Assembly: GCA_009192285.1 (NCBI GenBank)
Contig: WBVU01000015.1
Location: 1,376,190-1,440,189 of the forward strand
Direction: 5' to 3'
DNA: 64,000 nucleotides
Source of the DNA: Morchella semilibera
Lineage: Eukaryota; Ascomycota; Pezizomycetes; Pezizales; Morchellaceae
In this document: positions 62,767 through 64,000 of the stretch, piece by piece
Layout: each line of letters starts with the position of its first letter
Position numbering within the stretch: the first letter of the stretch is position 1
Notes under the pieces: model-generated
Databases searched by the model: none
What the model was told of the DNA's origin: nothing
What the model saw: only the letters and a program-made list of their open reading frames with translations
Program-made: the position numbers and the translations under genes

Positions 62767-64000
62767 CTACTCCACAGTCACGATTCCCTGTTCGTACTTC
62801 CCTCGCAACTCGTCGACTTCTCTTTGTAGCTTCTGTAAATCTATTAATATGTCCTTTTCTTCCGGTACCTTCTCGTCTATCGTGCTCCCGCTAACTGTTC
62901 TACCTCTCGACGGGGGTGGTGGTGGCGGTGGTGGCATGGTTCCGATACTGATACTCCGCTCGTGGGTTCGGTGGTTTGTGCTCTTCATTCTCCTTACTGG
63001 TGGGGGTGGAGGTGGTGGTGGCTTCTGTTTCCCACCACTACCACTGGGGGTGGTGGGCCGTTCCAATTCAACAGAGGATCGTACAGACTGCCGACGCGAA
63101 ACTGGGGGTGAAGGGGCCAGTCGTTTCTTGAGTGATGTTGCAGGGGAGGCCGGCGGTGTAGCTTGCGGCGGTGAGCTGGGGGTCTTTGCGATTGGCGAAA
63201 CAGAGCTGACTGCAGGTGAAGTAGTAGGTGAAGTAAGCACCGCAACAGGCGGGGGTGGTGGTGGAGGGGGCACTGATAACCGTATCGAAGCGCTCCTTCC
63301 CAATGGAGGAGACACCCTACGGGGTTTTGGCGGCGGTGGTTTCCGTCGCCCCTCTACATCTACTTCCTCGCTAGTTCGTGGCGTTTCACCGCCTTTAGAC
63401 TCCATCATGGACTCGAGTATCGACTGCCTGGATGCACCGCTATCCGAAGCCGACGATCCATCCTTTGTAGTAGCTGCCGCCGGCGGGGTGTCGGCATAGC
63501 CGGTCAACATGAGCCTCTTGAAGGCATCGACATCCAGGCTCTGCTTCTGCTTTGTCGGCACAGGTTCAGGAGTTTCCGATGAGCTTCTGTTGAATGGGTT
63601 AAGGGGTGGTGATTCCGGCTCGGAGGTGTCGGTATTGAAAGGATCATCGATTGGAGGCGCCACGGGCTCCGGCTCAGGCGCTGGAGCTTTCCGATACATC
63701 TGTGATCGACGGCGAGGAGCTATAGGTGGTGGTGGGCTTCGTGGGGTAACCTTAGGCTTGGGCGGTGGGGAAGGGGTAGAAGGGGCTGCCTCTGCGGGGG
63801 GTAAGGTTGTCGTTGGCGAGGGCTTAACTGGAGATACAACTACTGACGGATGCGGTGGAGAGGGACTCGATGGTACATCTGCCCAAGGATTATCCTCTAC
63901 AGCCTCCGGAGACGCGATCGGCACTGTAATTGTTAATCCGGGGGAGTTTAAAGATGTGGGGGGGGGGGGTGGTGGGAACCAGATGGTAGAAACATACCTG
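62767..64000 (-). CDS. Proline-rich protein with C-terminal coiled coil, 5' part outside window
   Basis: The large last exon (63923-62767) encodes about 385 residues and ends with TAG. It is preceded by a 74 nt intron (63997-63924; GTATGT donor, GATTAAC branch, ATTACAG acceptor) and by the last 3 nt of another exon at the window edge. A GTG at the exon start is therefore a split codon, not a start, and the N-terminus lies outside. The protein is Pro/Ser-rich with three runs of eight prolines and PxxP sites suited to SH3 or profilin binding. An ordered-looking motif SLDVDAFKRLMLTG sits in the middle, and a short coiled coil (DILIDLQKLQREVDELRGKYE) is at the C-terminus. I do not recognise a named family. 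An actin-cytoskeleton adaptor is a guess from the polyproline content only. Confidence 0.75.
   Translation of the reverse strand, partial: RYVSTIWFPPPPPPTSLNSPGLTITVPIASPEAVEDNPWADVPSSPSPPHPSVVVSPVKPSPTTTLPPAEAAPSTPSPPPKPKVTPRSPPPPIAPRRRSQMYRKAPAPEPEPVAPPIDDPFNTDTSEPESPPLNPFNRSSSETPEPVPTKQKQSLDVDAFKRLMLTGYADTPPAAATTKDGSSASDSGASRQSILESMMESKGGETPRTSEEVDVEGRRKPPPPKPRRVSPPLGRSASIRLSVPPPPPPPPVAVLTSPTTSPAVSSVSPIAKTPSSPPQATPPASPATSLKKRLAPSPPVSRRQSVRSSVELERPTTPSGSGGKQKPPPPPPPPVRRMKSTNHRTHERSISIGTMPPPPPPPPSRGRTVSGSTIDEKVPEEKDILIDLQKLQREVDELRGKYEQGIVTVE

Noticed and set aside
62408-63499. 363-codon Gly-rich open frame on the plus strand
   Set aside because: It is antisense to the proline-rich gene: the poly-Gly runs are the complement of the polyproline codons.

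Overview
This looks like a chromosomal window from a filamentous ascomycete (Pezizomycotina). The protein-coding genes are eukaryotic, and most have short GT-AG introns (51-239 nt) with CTAAC/CTGAC/TTAAC-like branch sites. The set includes a Fus3/Kss1-type MAP kinase, a Pac2-type WOPR regulator, Tps2, Sys1 and Coa6, all read as fungal family members. Only ten genes occupy 64 kb. The wide, AT-rich spacers carry small fold-back and MITE-like repeats and very many copies of the palindrome TACATGTA. This low density would suit a Pezizomycetes-type genome (truffle or morel relatives), but that placement is an inference.

Layout. 1-6.8 kb is non-coding and repeat-bearing. 6.8-16.8 kb is a gene cluster: a polyol-dehydrogenase-like gene that has lost its catalytic zinc ligands (minus), the trehalose-6-phosphate phosphatase TPS2 rebuilt from six exons (916 aa, minus), and a five-exon, 351 aa TEY MAP kinase (plus). 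An unrecognised basic protein gene lies at 19.7-20.5 kb. 20.5-28.8 kb is gene-free with fold-back elements. A microbial-type PARG-like macrodomain gene is at 28.8-29.8 kb (minus), and a three-exon mitochondrial asparaginyl-tRNA synthetase is at 33.2-35.3 kb (plus). 35.3-50.9 kb is a 15.6 kb gene desert leading into a Pac2-type WOPR transcription factor (50.9-52.1 kb). After another 8 kb spacer, a visibly GC-rich block holds SYS1 (minus) and COA6 (plus), which diverge from a 543 bp shared promoter, and the 3' part of a proline-rich protein gene that runs off the right edge (minus).

The genes are functionally unrelated housekeeping and regulatory genes and I see no biosynthetic cluster. Two of them, the MAP kinase and the WOPR factor, are signalling regulators. 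Each is preceded by 700-770 nt of pyrimidine-rich sequence almost free of ATG, which looks like a long selected 5' leader. The most unusual items are the polyol-dehydrogenase-like pseudoenzyme, two families of about 100 bp fold-back elements, a TA-CAGT MITE family, the stopless 51 nt COA6 intron, and the TACATGTA over-representation. I did not find a clear new multi-gene system.
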